Assembly: GCA_050693155.1 (NCBI GenBank) | Contig: JBOGWA010000105.1 | Span: forward strand, 1-40,530 | Source of the DNA: JBOGWA01 sp050693155 | GTDB taxonomy: Bacteria; Actinomycetota; UBA4738; CALAEC01 | Reading direction: 5' to 3' | Length of the DNA stretch: 40,530 nt | Part shown: piece after piece, positions 8,121-15,698 of the stretch | Position numbering within the stretch: the stretch's first letter is position 1 | How the letters are laid out: every line of letters starts with the position of its first letter | The notes under the pieces: model-generated | Told to the model about the DNA's origin: nothing | Databases searched by the model: none | Seen by the model: only the letters and a program-made list of their open reading frames with translations | Position numbers and translations under genes: made by a program

Positions 8121-8654
8121 GTGGACGCCGCCAACCTCGACAGGCTGCGTGACCTCATCCGAGACGTGCCCGACTTCCCCCAGCCGGGGATCGTCTTCAA
8201 GGACATCACACCCCTCATCGGAGACCCGGTCGCCTTCTCGACGATCATCGACGTCATCGTGGTGCATTTCGGGCGTGGCAAGGTCGACAAGGTTGTTGGG
8301 ATCGAGGCCCGTGGCTTCATCCTCGCGTCGCCGGTTGCCTACCACTTCAATGCGGGCTTCGTCCCGGTGCGAAAGAAGGGGAAGCTCCCCTGGCAGACCG
8401 AGGGGGAGGAGTACGAGCTCGAATACGGGACCGAGACGCTCGAGATCCACCGTGACGCTCTCGGCCCGGGCGACCGGGTGCTCATCGTCGACGACGTGCT
8501 CGCCACCGGCGGAACGGCGAAAGCGACCGCGACGCTCGTCGAACGTCTGGGTGCGAAGGTCGTCGGCATCGCATGCGTCATCGAGCTGGCGTTTCTCGGC
8601 GGCCGCAAGAAGCTCGAGAGCTACGAGTTCCTCTCGCTCATCCGTTACGACTAA
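8121..8654 (+). CDS. apt: Adenine phosphoribosyltransferase
   Basis: Apt salvages adenine to AMP using PRPP. The 177-aa protein carries the type I phosphoribosyltransferase signature VLIVDDVLATGGTAKA (120-135), the adenine-binding start (DVPDFPQPGIVFKDITPL), GIEARGF around 60-66 and the flexible-loop region near VRKKGKLPW. The GTG start immediately follows the secF stop, with ggagg 8-12 nt upstream inside the secF end. The apt-rel order after secF is typical of Actinomycetota and other Gram-positives. Confidence 0.95.
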   Translation: MDAANLDRLRDLIRDVPDFPQPGIVFKDITPLIGDPVAFSTIIDVIVVHFGRGKVDKVVGIEARGFILASPVAYHFNAGFVPVRKKGKLPWQTEGEEYELEYGTETLEIHRDALGPGDRVLIVDDVLATGGTAKATATLVERLGAKVVGIACVIELAFLGGRKKLESYEFLSLIRYD

Positions 8655-8672
8655 TCCAGCTCGGTCCGTCGG

Positions 8673-8678
8673 TAGAAT
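8673..8678 (+). promoter_or_regulatory. rel -10 box
   Basis: TAGAAT in the 45-nt apt-rel gap is close to the sigma70 -10 consensus. Unlike the leaderless genes here, it leaves room for a short 5' UTR containing a ggggga Shine-Dalgarno before the ATG at 8700. No clear -35 is seen. Confidence 0.45.
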
Positions 8679-8699
8679 CAAACGGACAGGGGGACCGGC

Positions 8700-10940
8700 A
8701 TGGAAGAGGTGAGCGCGCCCGCCAAACGAGGGGGCCTGCTCGCGCGACTTCCCTTCGTCTCCCAGCCTCCGGAGGCTCCCGAGGATCTCGAGAGTCTGCT
8801 CAAGAAGGTCCGGTCCTACAACCCGAAGGCCGACGTTCGGCGCGTCCAGCACGCCTACGAGCTCGCGGAGGTCTCCCATCGCGGCCAGCTGCGCAAGTCG
8901 GGTGAGCCGTTCATCGCGCACCCACTCGGAGTAGCACACATCCTTGCCGAGCTCGGGATGGATACGATCACGCTCGTCGCCGGGTTGCTCCATGACGTGG
9001 TCGAGGACACGGAGCTCTCGCTCGCGGACCTCGAGCGCGAGTTCGGTTCCGAGGTCACCGAGCTCGTCGACGGGGTGACGAACCTCGATCGGATCACGTA
9101 CCGGTCGCGGGAGCACGAGCAGGCAGAGAACGTCCGGAAGATGATGGTCGCCATGGCGCGGGACATCCGCGTCCTCATCATCAAGCTGGCCGATCGCCTC
9201 CACAACATGCGAACGCTCGGAAGCCTTGCCCCGGAGAAGCAGGAAGCGAAGGCCACCGAAACCCTCGAGATCTACGCGCCTCTCGCCGAGCGCCTGGGGA
9301 TCGACCAGATCAAGTGGCAGCTCGAGGACCTGTCGTTTGCCACGATGCATCCCCGCCGGTACGAGGAGATCCGGAACCTCGTCGGCAAGGCGGAGGACGA
9401 TCGAGCGCAGTACCTCGACGGTGTGATCGAGGAGATCGCGCGCAGGCTTCGCGACGTCAAGCTCAAGGCCGAGGTCGAGGGGCGCCCAAAGCACCTCTAC
9501 GGCGTGTACGAGAAGATGGTCCTTCGGGGCAAGGAGTTCAGCGAGATCTACGATCTCGTCGGCGTCCGCGTTCTCGTCGACACCGTCAAAGACTGTTATG
9601 CGGCTCTCGGAGCGATTCACTCACTGTGGAAGCCGGCGCCCGGCCGCTTCAAAGATTACGTGGCGATGCCGAAGTTCAACATGTACCAGTCGCTCCACAC
9701 GACGGTCATTGGCCCGGGCGGTCGCCCTCTCGAGATTCAGATTCGAACGCACCAGATGCACCGCACGGCGGAGTACGGAGTTGCTGCCCATTGGCGCTAC
9801 AAGGAACGGGGCAAGGGGAAGGACGAGGCCGATCTCGAATGGCTCGGCCAGATGCTCGATTGGCAGAAGGAGACCCAGGACCCGCGCGAGTTCATGGAGG
9901 GGCTTCGGATCGACCTCTACGCCGACCGGGTCTTCGTGTTCACTCCGAAGGGGGACGTCGTGAACCTGCCTTCTCGCGCCACGCCGATCGACTTCGCCTA
10001 CGCGATCCACACCGACGTGGGCCATCGCATGACCGGCGCCAAGGTGAGTGGCCGTTTGGTGCCGCTCGACTATCAATTGACGACGGGTGACACCGTCGAG
10101 GCGCTCACGTCCAGGGGCCGGAGCGCAGGCCCCAGCCGGGACTGGCTGGGCGTCGTCGTAAGTCCGCGGGCGCGGAACAAGATCAAGCAGTGGTTCTCGC
10201 GAGAACGACGCGAAGATGCCATCGACAGCGGGCGGGACCTCCTGGCCCGGGAGCTTCGCCGACAGGGGCTGCCGCTCAAGCGCCTCACGACCGAAGAGCA
10301 ACTGACCGCCGTCGCGGGGGAGCTGAAGTATCCGACCCTCGATGCCCTGCTCGCCGCCATCGGGGATGGCCACGTCTCGCCGCAGTCGGTCGTGGTCCGG
10401 CTCACGCGACTGGTCTCTGGGGACGTCGAAGAAGAGCTCGTCGCGGATGTGCGGCCGGCGCGTCCGGTTCGTCTTCCCCCACGAGACCCCGGAGAGTCCG
10501 TCGTCGTCTCGGGCTCGAGCGACGTGTGGGTCCGGCTTGCGAAGTGCTGCACCCCGGTGCCGGGCGACGAGATCCTGGGGTTCGTCAGTCGAGGAAAGGG
10601 CGTGGCCGTCCACCGTGCGGACTGCCCAAACGCCAAGTCGCTCGCAAAGGAACCCGATCGCTTCATCGATGTCTCGTGGCGGCCGGGGAAGTCAACGCAG
10701 TTCGCGGTCACGATTCAGGTCGAAGCGCTCGACCGAAAGAAGCTGCTCGGCGATGTCGCCACGGTGCTTTCCGATCAACACGTCAACATCCTGTCGGCGA
10801 CCTCGATGGTCGGGAAGGATCGGGTCGCGCGACTCCGCTTCACGTTCGAATTGGGCGATATCGCTCATCTCGCGAGCGTCCTGCAGACCGTGAAGAAGGT
10901 CGATGCGGTCTTCGACGCGTACCGGGTGGTGCCGGGCTGA
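8700..10940 (+). CDS. rel: Bifunctional (p)ppGpp synthetase/hydrolase (Rel/SpoT family)
   Basis: Rel makes and degrades (p)ppGpp in response to uncharged tRNA on the ribosome. The 746-aa protein has the full long-RSH layout. The HD hydrolase has GEPFIAHPLGVA and LLHDVVEDT (about 68-104). The synthetase has GRPKHLYGVYEKM, then FKDYVAMPKFNMYQSLHT and EIQIRTHQMH. The TGS domain starts VFVFTPKGDVVNLP, the Cys-containing conserved segment is WVRLAKCCTPVPGDEI with VHRADCPN, and the C-terminal ACT domain ends the protein. Both catalytic halves look intact, so it should be bifunctional. A Shine-Dalgarno precedes the ATG. Its TGA stop overlaps a CTG that appears to start dtd. Confidence 0.97.
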   Translation: MEEVSAPAKRGGLLARLPFVSQPPEAPEDLESLLKKVRSYNPKADVRRVQHAYELAEVSHRGQLRKSGEPFIAHPLGVAHILAELGMDTITLVAGLLHDVVEDTELSLADLEREFGSEVTELVDGVTNLDRITYRSREHEQAENVRKMMVAMARDIRVLIIKLADRLHNMRTLGSLAPEKQEAKATETLEIYAPLAERLGIDQIKWQLEDLSFATMHPRRYEEIRNLVGKAEDDRAQYLDGVIEEIARRLRDVKLKAEVEGRPKHLYGVYEKMVLRGKEFSEIYDLVGVRVLVDTVKDCYAALGAIHSLWKPAPGRFKDYVAMPKFNMYQSLHTTVIGPGGRPLEIQIRTHQMHRTAEYGVAAHWRYKERGKGKDEADLEWLGQMLDWQKETQDPREFMEGLRIDLYADRVFVFTPKGDVVNLPSRATPIDFAYAIHTDVGHRMTGAKVSGRLVPLDYQLTTGDTVEALTSRGRSAGPSRDWLGVVVSPRARNKIKQWFSRERREDAIDSGRDLLARELRRQGLPLKRLTTEEQLTAVAGELKYPTLDALLAAIGDGHVSPQSVVVRLTRLVSGDVEEELVADVRPARPVRLPPRDPGESVVVSGSSDVWVRLAKCCTPVPGDEILGFVSRGKGVAVHRADCPNAKSLAKEPDRFIDVSWRPGKSTQFAVTIQVEALDRKKLLGDVATVLSDQHVNILSATSMVGKDRVARLRFTFELGDIAHLASVLQTVKKVDAVFDAYRVVPG

Positions 10941-11392
10941 GGCTCGTCCTCCAACGCGTGCGTCGCGCAGAAGTGCGCGTCGGAGGACGGCCGGTTGCAT
11001 CCGGCGGTCCGGGCCTGCTGGTCCTCGTGGGCGTGGGATCGGAGGACGCGGAGAGCGAGGCCGCCAGGCTTGCGGAGAAGGTCTTCCGGCTTCGGATCTT
11101 CGAGGACGAACACGGGAAGATGAACCGGTCTCTCGAGGAGGCCGGCGGTGATGTGGTCGTCGTACCGCAGTTCACCCTCTACGGGGACACCCGTCACGGA
11201 CGACGCCCTTCCTGGGCGAAGGCCGCCACTCCGGACGTTGCGGAGAAGCGATTCGAGACGTTCTCCCGCGCGCTCGAGACGCTCGGTGCAACCGTGCATC
11301 GCGGAGCATTCCGCGAGCACATGGAGGTCGAGCTCGTGAACGACGGTCCGGTTACGCTGGTTCTCGACGGTTCGCTCACGAGATCGGCCTAG
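10937..11392 (+). CDS. dtd: D-aminoacyl-tRNA deacylase
   Basis: Dtd removes D-amino acids (and glycine from tRNA-Ala) from mischarged tRNA. The family's N-terminus, M-R-x-V-x-Q-R-V, is matched by the codons starting at CTG 10937 (reading L/M-RLVLQRVRRAEV). No ATG, GTG or TTG is available in frame between the rel coding end and that point; the next GTG (10955-10960 region) would delete conserved residues. I therefore call a CTG start, overlapping the rel stop as CTGA. The 151-aa product has the VNDGPVT motif (NxGPxT type) near its end and HGRRPSW. The other signature reads VPQFTL where homologues usually have SQFTL. Confidence 0.9.
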   Translation: MRLVLQRVRRAEVRVGGRPVASGGPGLLVLVGVGSEDAESEAARLAEKVFRLRIFEDEHGKMNRSLEEAGGDVVVVPQFTLYGDTRHGRRPSWAKAATPDVAEKRFETFSRALETLGATVHRGAFREHMEVELVNDGPVTLVLDGSLTRSA

Positions 11393-11406
11393 GTCGGGAG
11401 GAAGCG

Positions 11407-11838
11407 ATGGCGCACGCCGAACCTCGAGATGAGATCGTCGAGACGCTGGCGGGCCTCGCCCTCTTCGCCGACCTCACCCGTCCCGAGGTCGAGGCGGTCG
11501 CGCACATCTTCGAAGAGCAGTGGTTTGCGGAGGGTCAGCGCATCCTCCGGCAGGGCTTTGTGGGGACTGCCTTCTACCTCGTCATCGACGGCGACGCCGC
11601 GGTTGAGGTCGATGGGGAAGAGCGCAACCGTCTCGGCCGCGGCGACTTCTTTGGTGAGGTCTCTGTCCTGCTCGGCGAGCCGCCGTCCGCCGACATCGTG
11701 GCCCGGAGCCCACTGCGGTGTCTGGAGCTCGCGGGGCCGGAGCTTCCCGGGTTCCTGCTCATGTACCCGAAGGTGATGTTCCGGATCCTTCAGGCCGAGG
11801 CCCGCAAGCTTCGCAGCGCCACGCTGTGGCGAAGCTAG
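11407..11838 (+). CDS. Stand-alone cyclic-nucleotide-binding-domain protein
   Basis: The 143-aa protein is a single Crp-type nucleotide-binding jelly roll: LAGLALFADLTRPEVEAVA, then GTAFYLVIDGDAAVEVDG, then GRGDFFGEVSVLLG, and a final helix. There is no helix-turn-helix and no membrane segment. In the phosphate-binding cassette the Glu is present (FGEVSVLL), but the usual Arg-Ser/Thr-Ala reads PPSA, so the cAMP/cGMP-contacting Arg is missing and nucleotide binding is doubtful. A strong Shine-Dalgarno (gggagga) precedes the ATG. An FAD oxidoreductase begins 4 nt after the stop, suggesting the two act together; fused versions of such domains exist in actinobacteria. Confidence 0.85.
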   Translation: MAHAEPRDEIVETLAGLALFADLTRPEVEAVAHIFEEQWFAEGQRILRQGFVGTAFYLVIDGDAAVEVDGEERNRLGRGDFFGEVSVLLGEPPSADIVARSPLRCLELAGPELPGFLLMYPKVMFRILQAEARKLRSATLWRS

Positions 11839-11842
11839 CCTC

Positions 11843-13351
11843 TTGAGCTCCCCCGACCCTCGACCGTTTCCGCCGGGACGTTATCCGGTCGTCGTGCTCG
11901 GGAGCGGGGCCGGAGGGCTTCAGGTTTCTTATTCGTTTGGGCGCCTTGGCGTCGGTCACGCGGTGCTCTCGGCGGACCCGCTGCCGGGGGGCATGTTCCG
12001 CCATTTCCCTCTGTTCCAGCGCCTCATCACGTGGACGAAGCCGTTCGCCCCGGCCGGCCGGGGGAGTCGCGAATACCAGCGATACGACTGGAACAGCCTG
12101 CTCGCCGAGGAGGCTCCCCACCAGGCCCTCGTGGCCGACTTCATGGACGGAACGTCGTATTTCCCCTCCCGGCCGGCGATGGCGGAGTCGCTCTCGACGT
12201 TCGCCGATCGTGCCGGCGTGCAGGTCCGGTACGAGTGTCACTGGGAGGGGGTCACACGCGATGGGGATGAGTTCGTCATCACGACCTCAGATGGGGAATA
12301 TCGATGTGAGGCGCTGGTTGTCGCGGTTGGCATGACGCAGCCGTGGAAGCCGCCGATCCCGGGGTTGGAGCACGTGCCGCACTACGTCGAGACGCGCGCG
12401 GCGAAGCAGTACGCGGACAAGCGCGTCTTCGTGATCGGGAAGCGGAACTCTGGATTCGAGATCGCCGACGGCCTCCTGCCATGGGCGCGCCAGATCGTGC
12501 TGGGGTCGCCCCGGCCCGCCCGCATCTCCGTGCTCATGCACTCGACGGCGGCCGCCCGAGCCCGGTACCTCCAGCCGTACGAGGATCACGTTTTGGGAGG
12601 CGGCGTCCGCGTGCTGGATGCCTCGATCGAAAGGGTCGATCGAACCGGCGAGGGGTATCGGGTGACGGCGAAGGGGACGACGACTCCGGGGGAGTGGGCC
12701 TTCGAGATGGACGAGGTCATCGCGGCGACGGGATTCGCTGCACCGCTCGGTGACCTTCCCGATCTCGGCGTGGCCACGTTCTTCCAGGGGAGACTTCCGG
12801 CCCAGACGCCGTATTGGGAGAGCGCGTCGGTGCCGGGGGTCTACTTTGCCGGTTCGATCACTCAGGGCTCGATCGGACTGAAGAAGTACGGAATCCCAAG
12901 CAACTCGGCAGCCGTGCACGGGTTCCGGTACAACGCCCGAGTGCTCGCGGGACACATTGCCCGTGCTCATTTCGGCGTCGAGCTCGACCGACCCGCGGTT
13001 CCCCGAGAGCAGGTCGTCCCGTTCCTGCTCGCCGAGGTGTCTCGCGGACCCGAGGTCTGGAACCAGCAGTCGTATCTTGCGCGGGCGCTTTCGGTCGATC
13101 AGGGTGGCGCCTTGCTGGATGAAGGGATCGTCCCACTGCAACACTTCGTCGACGCGCCGGGGCCCGACGCCGTCGCCGTCACCGTGGAAACCGACGATTC
13201 GGGTGACATCCACCCTGCGGTGTACGTTCGGCGAGGCGGCAACGTCGACGAGCACACGCTGCCGTCGAACTCAATGCTTGACTTCGAGACCGCGGAGCAT
13301 CGTGCTCAGCTGGAAGGTCTGATTGCAGGACTGAACCCGGAGGGAGGTTGA
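11843..13351 (+). CDS. FAD-dependent oxidoreductase (thioredoxin reductase/FMO-like)
   Basis: The 502-aa protein has two dinucleotide-binding folds. The first, VVVLGSGAGGLQ (G20-G25), should bind FAD. The second, VFVIGKRNSGFE (199-204), should bind NAD(P)H; it has Lys-Arg where the usual pattern is GxGxxG. A conserved ATGF segment (IAATGFAAPLG) and a C-terminal GSITQGSIG help define the pyridine-nucleotide-disulfide oxidoreductase/FMO class. I see no CxxC redox pair, so a true thioredoxin reductase is unlikely and the substrate is unknown. About 130 residues after the FAD part form an extra C-terminal domain. The start is TTG 4 nt after the CNB gene. The stop is 2 nt before the CoA-binding gene. 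Confidence 0.85.
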   Translation: MSSPDPRPFPPGRYPVVVLGSGAGGLQVSYSFGRLGVGHAVLSADPLPGGMFRHFPLFQRLITWTKPFAPAGRGSREYQRYDWNSLLAEEAPHQALVADFMDGTSYFPSRPAMAESLSTFADRAGVQVRYECHWEGVTRDGDEFVITTSDGEYRCEALVVAVGMTQPWKPPIPGLEHVPHYVETRAAKQYADKRVFVIGKRNSGFEIADGLLPWARQIVLGSPRPARISVLMHSTAAARARYLQPYEDHVLGGGVRVLDASIERVDRTGEGYRVTAKGTTTPGEWAFEMDEVIAATGFAAPLGDLPDLGVATFFQGRLPAQTPYWESASVPGVYFAGSITQGSIGLKKYGIPSNSAAVHGFRYNARVLAGHIARAHFGVELDRPAVPREQVVPFLLAEVSRGPEVWNQQSYLARALSVDQGGALLDEGIVPLQHFVDAPGPDAVAVTVETDDSGDIHPAVYVRRGGNVDEHTLPSNSMLDFETAEHRAQLEGLIAGLNPEGG

Positions 13352-13353
13352 CG

Positions 13354-13797
13354 ATGGACCCGGTAGCACCGTTGTCAGAGGATGAGCTGCGCCAGATCTA
13401 TGCGGACACGAAGACGATCGCGGTCGTCGGAATGTCCGGGAACCCGGAGAAGGACGCCCATGAGATCCCGCGCTACCTCCAATCGCAGGGGTACCGGATC
13501 ATCCCGGTGAACCCACGCGGCGGCGAGCTCTTGGGTGAGCGTGTGTTCACCTCGCTCGACGAGATCGAGGAGCCGATCGATGTCGTTGACGTCTTCCGCC
13601 CATCCGAAGAGGCGGCGGACGTCGCTCGGGCCGCAGTCGCCGTGAAGCCCCACGTGCTCTGGTTCCAATTGGACTGCGAATCCGAGGAGGGAGTGCGGAT
13701 CGGACAGGAGGCGGGGCTTACGGTTGTTTGGGGGCGATGCATGGGCGCGACGCATCGCCAACTCGGCCTTGGGCCCGGCCCCTGGCAGGATTCCTAG
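13354..13797 (+). CDS. CoA-binding domain protein (YccU-like)
   Basis: The 147-aa protein is a single CoA-binding Rossmann domain of the YccU type: TIAVVGMSGNPEKDAH (nucleotide loop), RYLQSQGYRIIPVNP, then VDVVDVFRPSE, and the conserved terminal Cys region VVWGRCMGATHRQL. It lacks the succinyl-CoA-ligase catalytic parts, so the role is unknown; CoA binding is inferred from the family. The ATG at 13354 has agggagg 6 nt upstream. A TTG at 13348 that overlaps the preceding stop is less likely because it abuts the Shine-Dalgarno. The TAG stop shares the bases ctag with the stop of the convergent minus-strand gene. Confidence 0.87.
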   Translation: MDPVAPLSEDELRQIYADTKTIAVVGMSGNPEKDAHEIPRYLQSQGYRIIPVNPRGGELLGERVFTSLDEIEEPIDVVDVFRPSEEAADVARAAVAVKPHVLWFQLDCESEEGVRIGQEAGLTVVWGRCMGATHRQLGLGPGPWQDS

Positions 13798-15197
13798 TCC
13801 TCGAGCGCGGGCTCTGCCGCTTCGCTGAAGCTCGTCGGCGCCGAGGGGGGGACCTCGGCTCGCCCGACGTCCGGGATTGCCGGTTTGGGGCCCACGCCGA
13901 GAGGGACGTAGTCCGCTGAGGTCGCGAAGGTCGCGGGATCGAGGATTCGCCAGCAGTCGATCACGACCCGCGGTCGCCCGTCGCGCGGAAGCCGCTCTCC
14001 CAGCGTGGCGAACTCGGCCCATGGGACGGCGACGATAATGACGTCGGCTTGGGACACGCACTCGTCGAGAGTCTCGGTGACGGTGACCCGGCCCTCGAGC
14101 TCTTCTCGAGCGGCTTCACCGGCGACCGGGTCGTAGCCGACAACCGGCGGCCCGGCCTGGGCCAGCCCTCGTGCGAGCGCGAGCCCAGCTGATTGCTCGA
14201 CGACGTTCGTCTCGGGTTTATACGCGAGGCCGAGGACCGCAACGGCGCCACCCGCTGGAAGCTTCGAGCGAGTGATTGAAAGCACCTCACGCAGACGCTG
14301 CTCGTTCGCCTCGTTGGTCGCCTCGGGCAACAGCGGAGGTACACCAAGGCTACGCGCATACGAGGCGAGCGCGAGGTTGTCTCTCGGGAAGCACGGCCCG
14401 CCGTATCCGAGAGCGCCTTTCAGGTACCTGCCGCCGATTCGCGAGTCGAGACCGAGGGCCGATGTCACCGCGTCGACGTCCGCGCCGGGTTGATGTTCGC
14501 AAATGGCAGCCAACATGTTCGCAAAGGTGATCTTCGTCGTGACGGAGGTGTTGAGGGCGAGCTTTGTGATCTCCGCATTCACGAAGCTCATCCGGACGAT
14601 CGGCGGGTCGTTCTCGGCAAGCTTGGTCAAGGTTGAGGCGAGAGCCTCCCCCGAGGCTTTGTCGGACTCGCCGATCAGGAAGAAGTCGGGATGCAGGAGC
14701 CCGTGAATCGTCTCCCCAAGCGCCACGAACTCGGGGTAGTAACAGAGCCCCACGTCGTCGCCGACTCGCCGGCCGCTCGAACGTTCGAGCGCAGGAACGA
14801 CGTGGTTGTCGATGGAGCCCGGAGTGACCGTACTTCCGAGGACGACCACGTGAGGCCCCTGCTTCCGCCGGAGGGAGTTCGCGATTGTTTCGACCGCGGA
14901 AAGGACGTGGCGGAGCGAGAAACGGCCATCGGGTTCGCTCGGAGTTGGAAGGACGACGAAGCTCGCGTCTGTGCCGAGGACGGCCTCGTCGGCGTCCGTT
15001 GTCGCGCTCAGTCGATCGCCGGCCCGATCCATCATGTCTTGGAGCCCCGGCTCGTAGATGGGCTCGATGCCTTTATTGACCGCGGCAACCTTCCGCTCGT
15101 CGAGATCAACACCGACGACGTTGAAGCCCCGTCCCGCGAGGCACGCAGCGAGGGGCGCTCCGATCCTCCCCAGCCCGAAGAGGGAAATCCGCTGCAT
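13794..15197 (-). CDS. Nucleotide-sugar dehydrogenase (UDP-glucose 6-dehydrogenase type)
   Basis: Enzymes of this family oxidise a UDP-sugar to the UDP-uronate with two NAD+ for polysaccharide synthesis. The 467-aa protein has an N-terminal Rossmann motif (SLFGLGRIGAP, G8-G13) and a conserved AEITKLALN with its Lys. The catalytic Cys is in GYGGPCFPRD (C269), a pattern closer to UDP-glucose than to UDP-ManNAc dehydrogenases. The UDP-binding C-terminal domain begins near VAVLGLAYKPET. I prefer ATG 15197, which has ggcggtg upstream, over a GTG 6 nt earlier. It follows the minus-strand CNB gene by 15 nt. About 25 Pro/Ala/Glu-rich residues form a C-terminal tail. Confidence 0.9.
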   Translation of the reverse strand: MQRISLFGLGRIGAPLAACLAGRGFNVVGVDLDERKVAAVNKGIEPIYEPGLQDMMDRAGDRLSATTDADEAVLGTDASFVVLPTPSEPDGRFSLRHVLSAVETIANSLRRKQGPHVVVLGSTVTPGSIDNHVVPALERSSGRRVGDDVGLCYYPEFVALGETIHGLLHPDFFLIGESDKASGEALASTLTKLAENDPPIVRMSFVNAEITKLALNTSVTTKITFANMLAAICEHQPGADVDAVTSALGLDSRIGGRYLKGALGYGGPCFPRDNLALASYARSLGVPPLLPEATNEANEQRLREVLSITRSKLPAGGAVAVLGLAYKPETNVVEQSAGLALARGLAQAGPPVVGYDPVAGEAAREELEGRVTVTETLDECVSQADVIIVAVPWAEFATLGERLPRDGRPRVVIDCWRILDPATFATSADYVPLGVGPKPAIPDVGRAEVPPSAPTSFSEAAEPALED

Positions 15198-15212
15198 AGT
15201 CACCGCCCGCGC

Positions 15213-15635
15213 CTAGGCGCCCGCCGCCTCGGCCAGACGAGCCGCGAGCACGCGTAGGAGCCCAAGCGCGATCGGGGGCTGTGAGGTCAAGAGCTCCTCG
15301 AACTGCTCGCGCGCGATCGCGATACCGCGAACCGGCGTCTTCGCCTGAACCCGCGCGGTCCGATGAAGCCCCGGCGCGAGCAGTGCGAGCTCGCCGACGC
15401 ATTCGCCGGCGCCCCGCTGCGTGTGTAACGCCGGCGCCTCGACGGAGACCGTGCCATCCTCGATGAGAAACATGCCGGCCGCCTCCATGTTCGGCTGGAC
15501 GAGCACGTGACCGGCGGTTACCTCGAACTCGCTTGCGGTTGCCGCAATCGCCTCGAGCGCCGAGTCGTCCAGCTCATGGAATAGCCGAATGGCTCGAAGT
15601 CGTTCGATGGGAATAGGCGAGACTGTGTCTGCCAC
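15213..15635 (-). CDS. Stand-alone cyclic-nucleotide-binding-domain protein
   Basis: A second single-domain Crp-like jelly roll of 140 aa: IRLFHELDDSALEAIAATA, then GHVLVQPNMEAAGMFLIEDG, then GECVGELALLAPGLHRTARV, and a short C-terminal helix. Here the phosphate-binding cassette keeps both the Glu (GELALL) and the Arg (HRTA), unlike the copy at 11407, so nucleotide binding is plausible. No DNA-binding domain is present. The GTG start has a TAGTAT box 8 nt upstream, suggesting a leaderless mRNA. It is probably co-transcribed with the sugar-nucleotide dehydrogenase and lies divergent from the MFS gene. Confidence 0.85.
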   Translation of the reverse strand: MADTVSPIPIERLRAIRLFHELDDSALEAIAATASEFEVTAGHVLVQPNMEAAGMFLIEDGTVSVEAPALHTQRGAGECVGELALLAPGLHRTARVQAKTPVRGIAIAREQFEELLTSQPPIALGLLRVLAARLAEAAGA

Positions 15636-15643
15636 GGTGCCGC

Positions 15644-15649
15644 ATACTA
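15644..15649 (-). promoter_or_regulatory. -10 box of the minus-strand CNB gene
   Basis: TAGTAT read on the minus strand ends 8 nt before the GTG at 15635. It fits TANNNT and the leaderless pattern seen elsewhere in the window. Confidence 0.45.
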
Positions 15650-15698
15650 CGCCGGAGCGTTCAAGGCGGTCACAGACGAGGGACCGAAAAGAGGGGGA

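Noticed and set aside
7860..9620. 586-codon open frame antisense to secF, apt and rel
   Set aside because: It spans three certain genes on the other strand and has shadow composition with no start signal.
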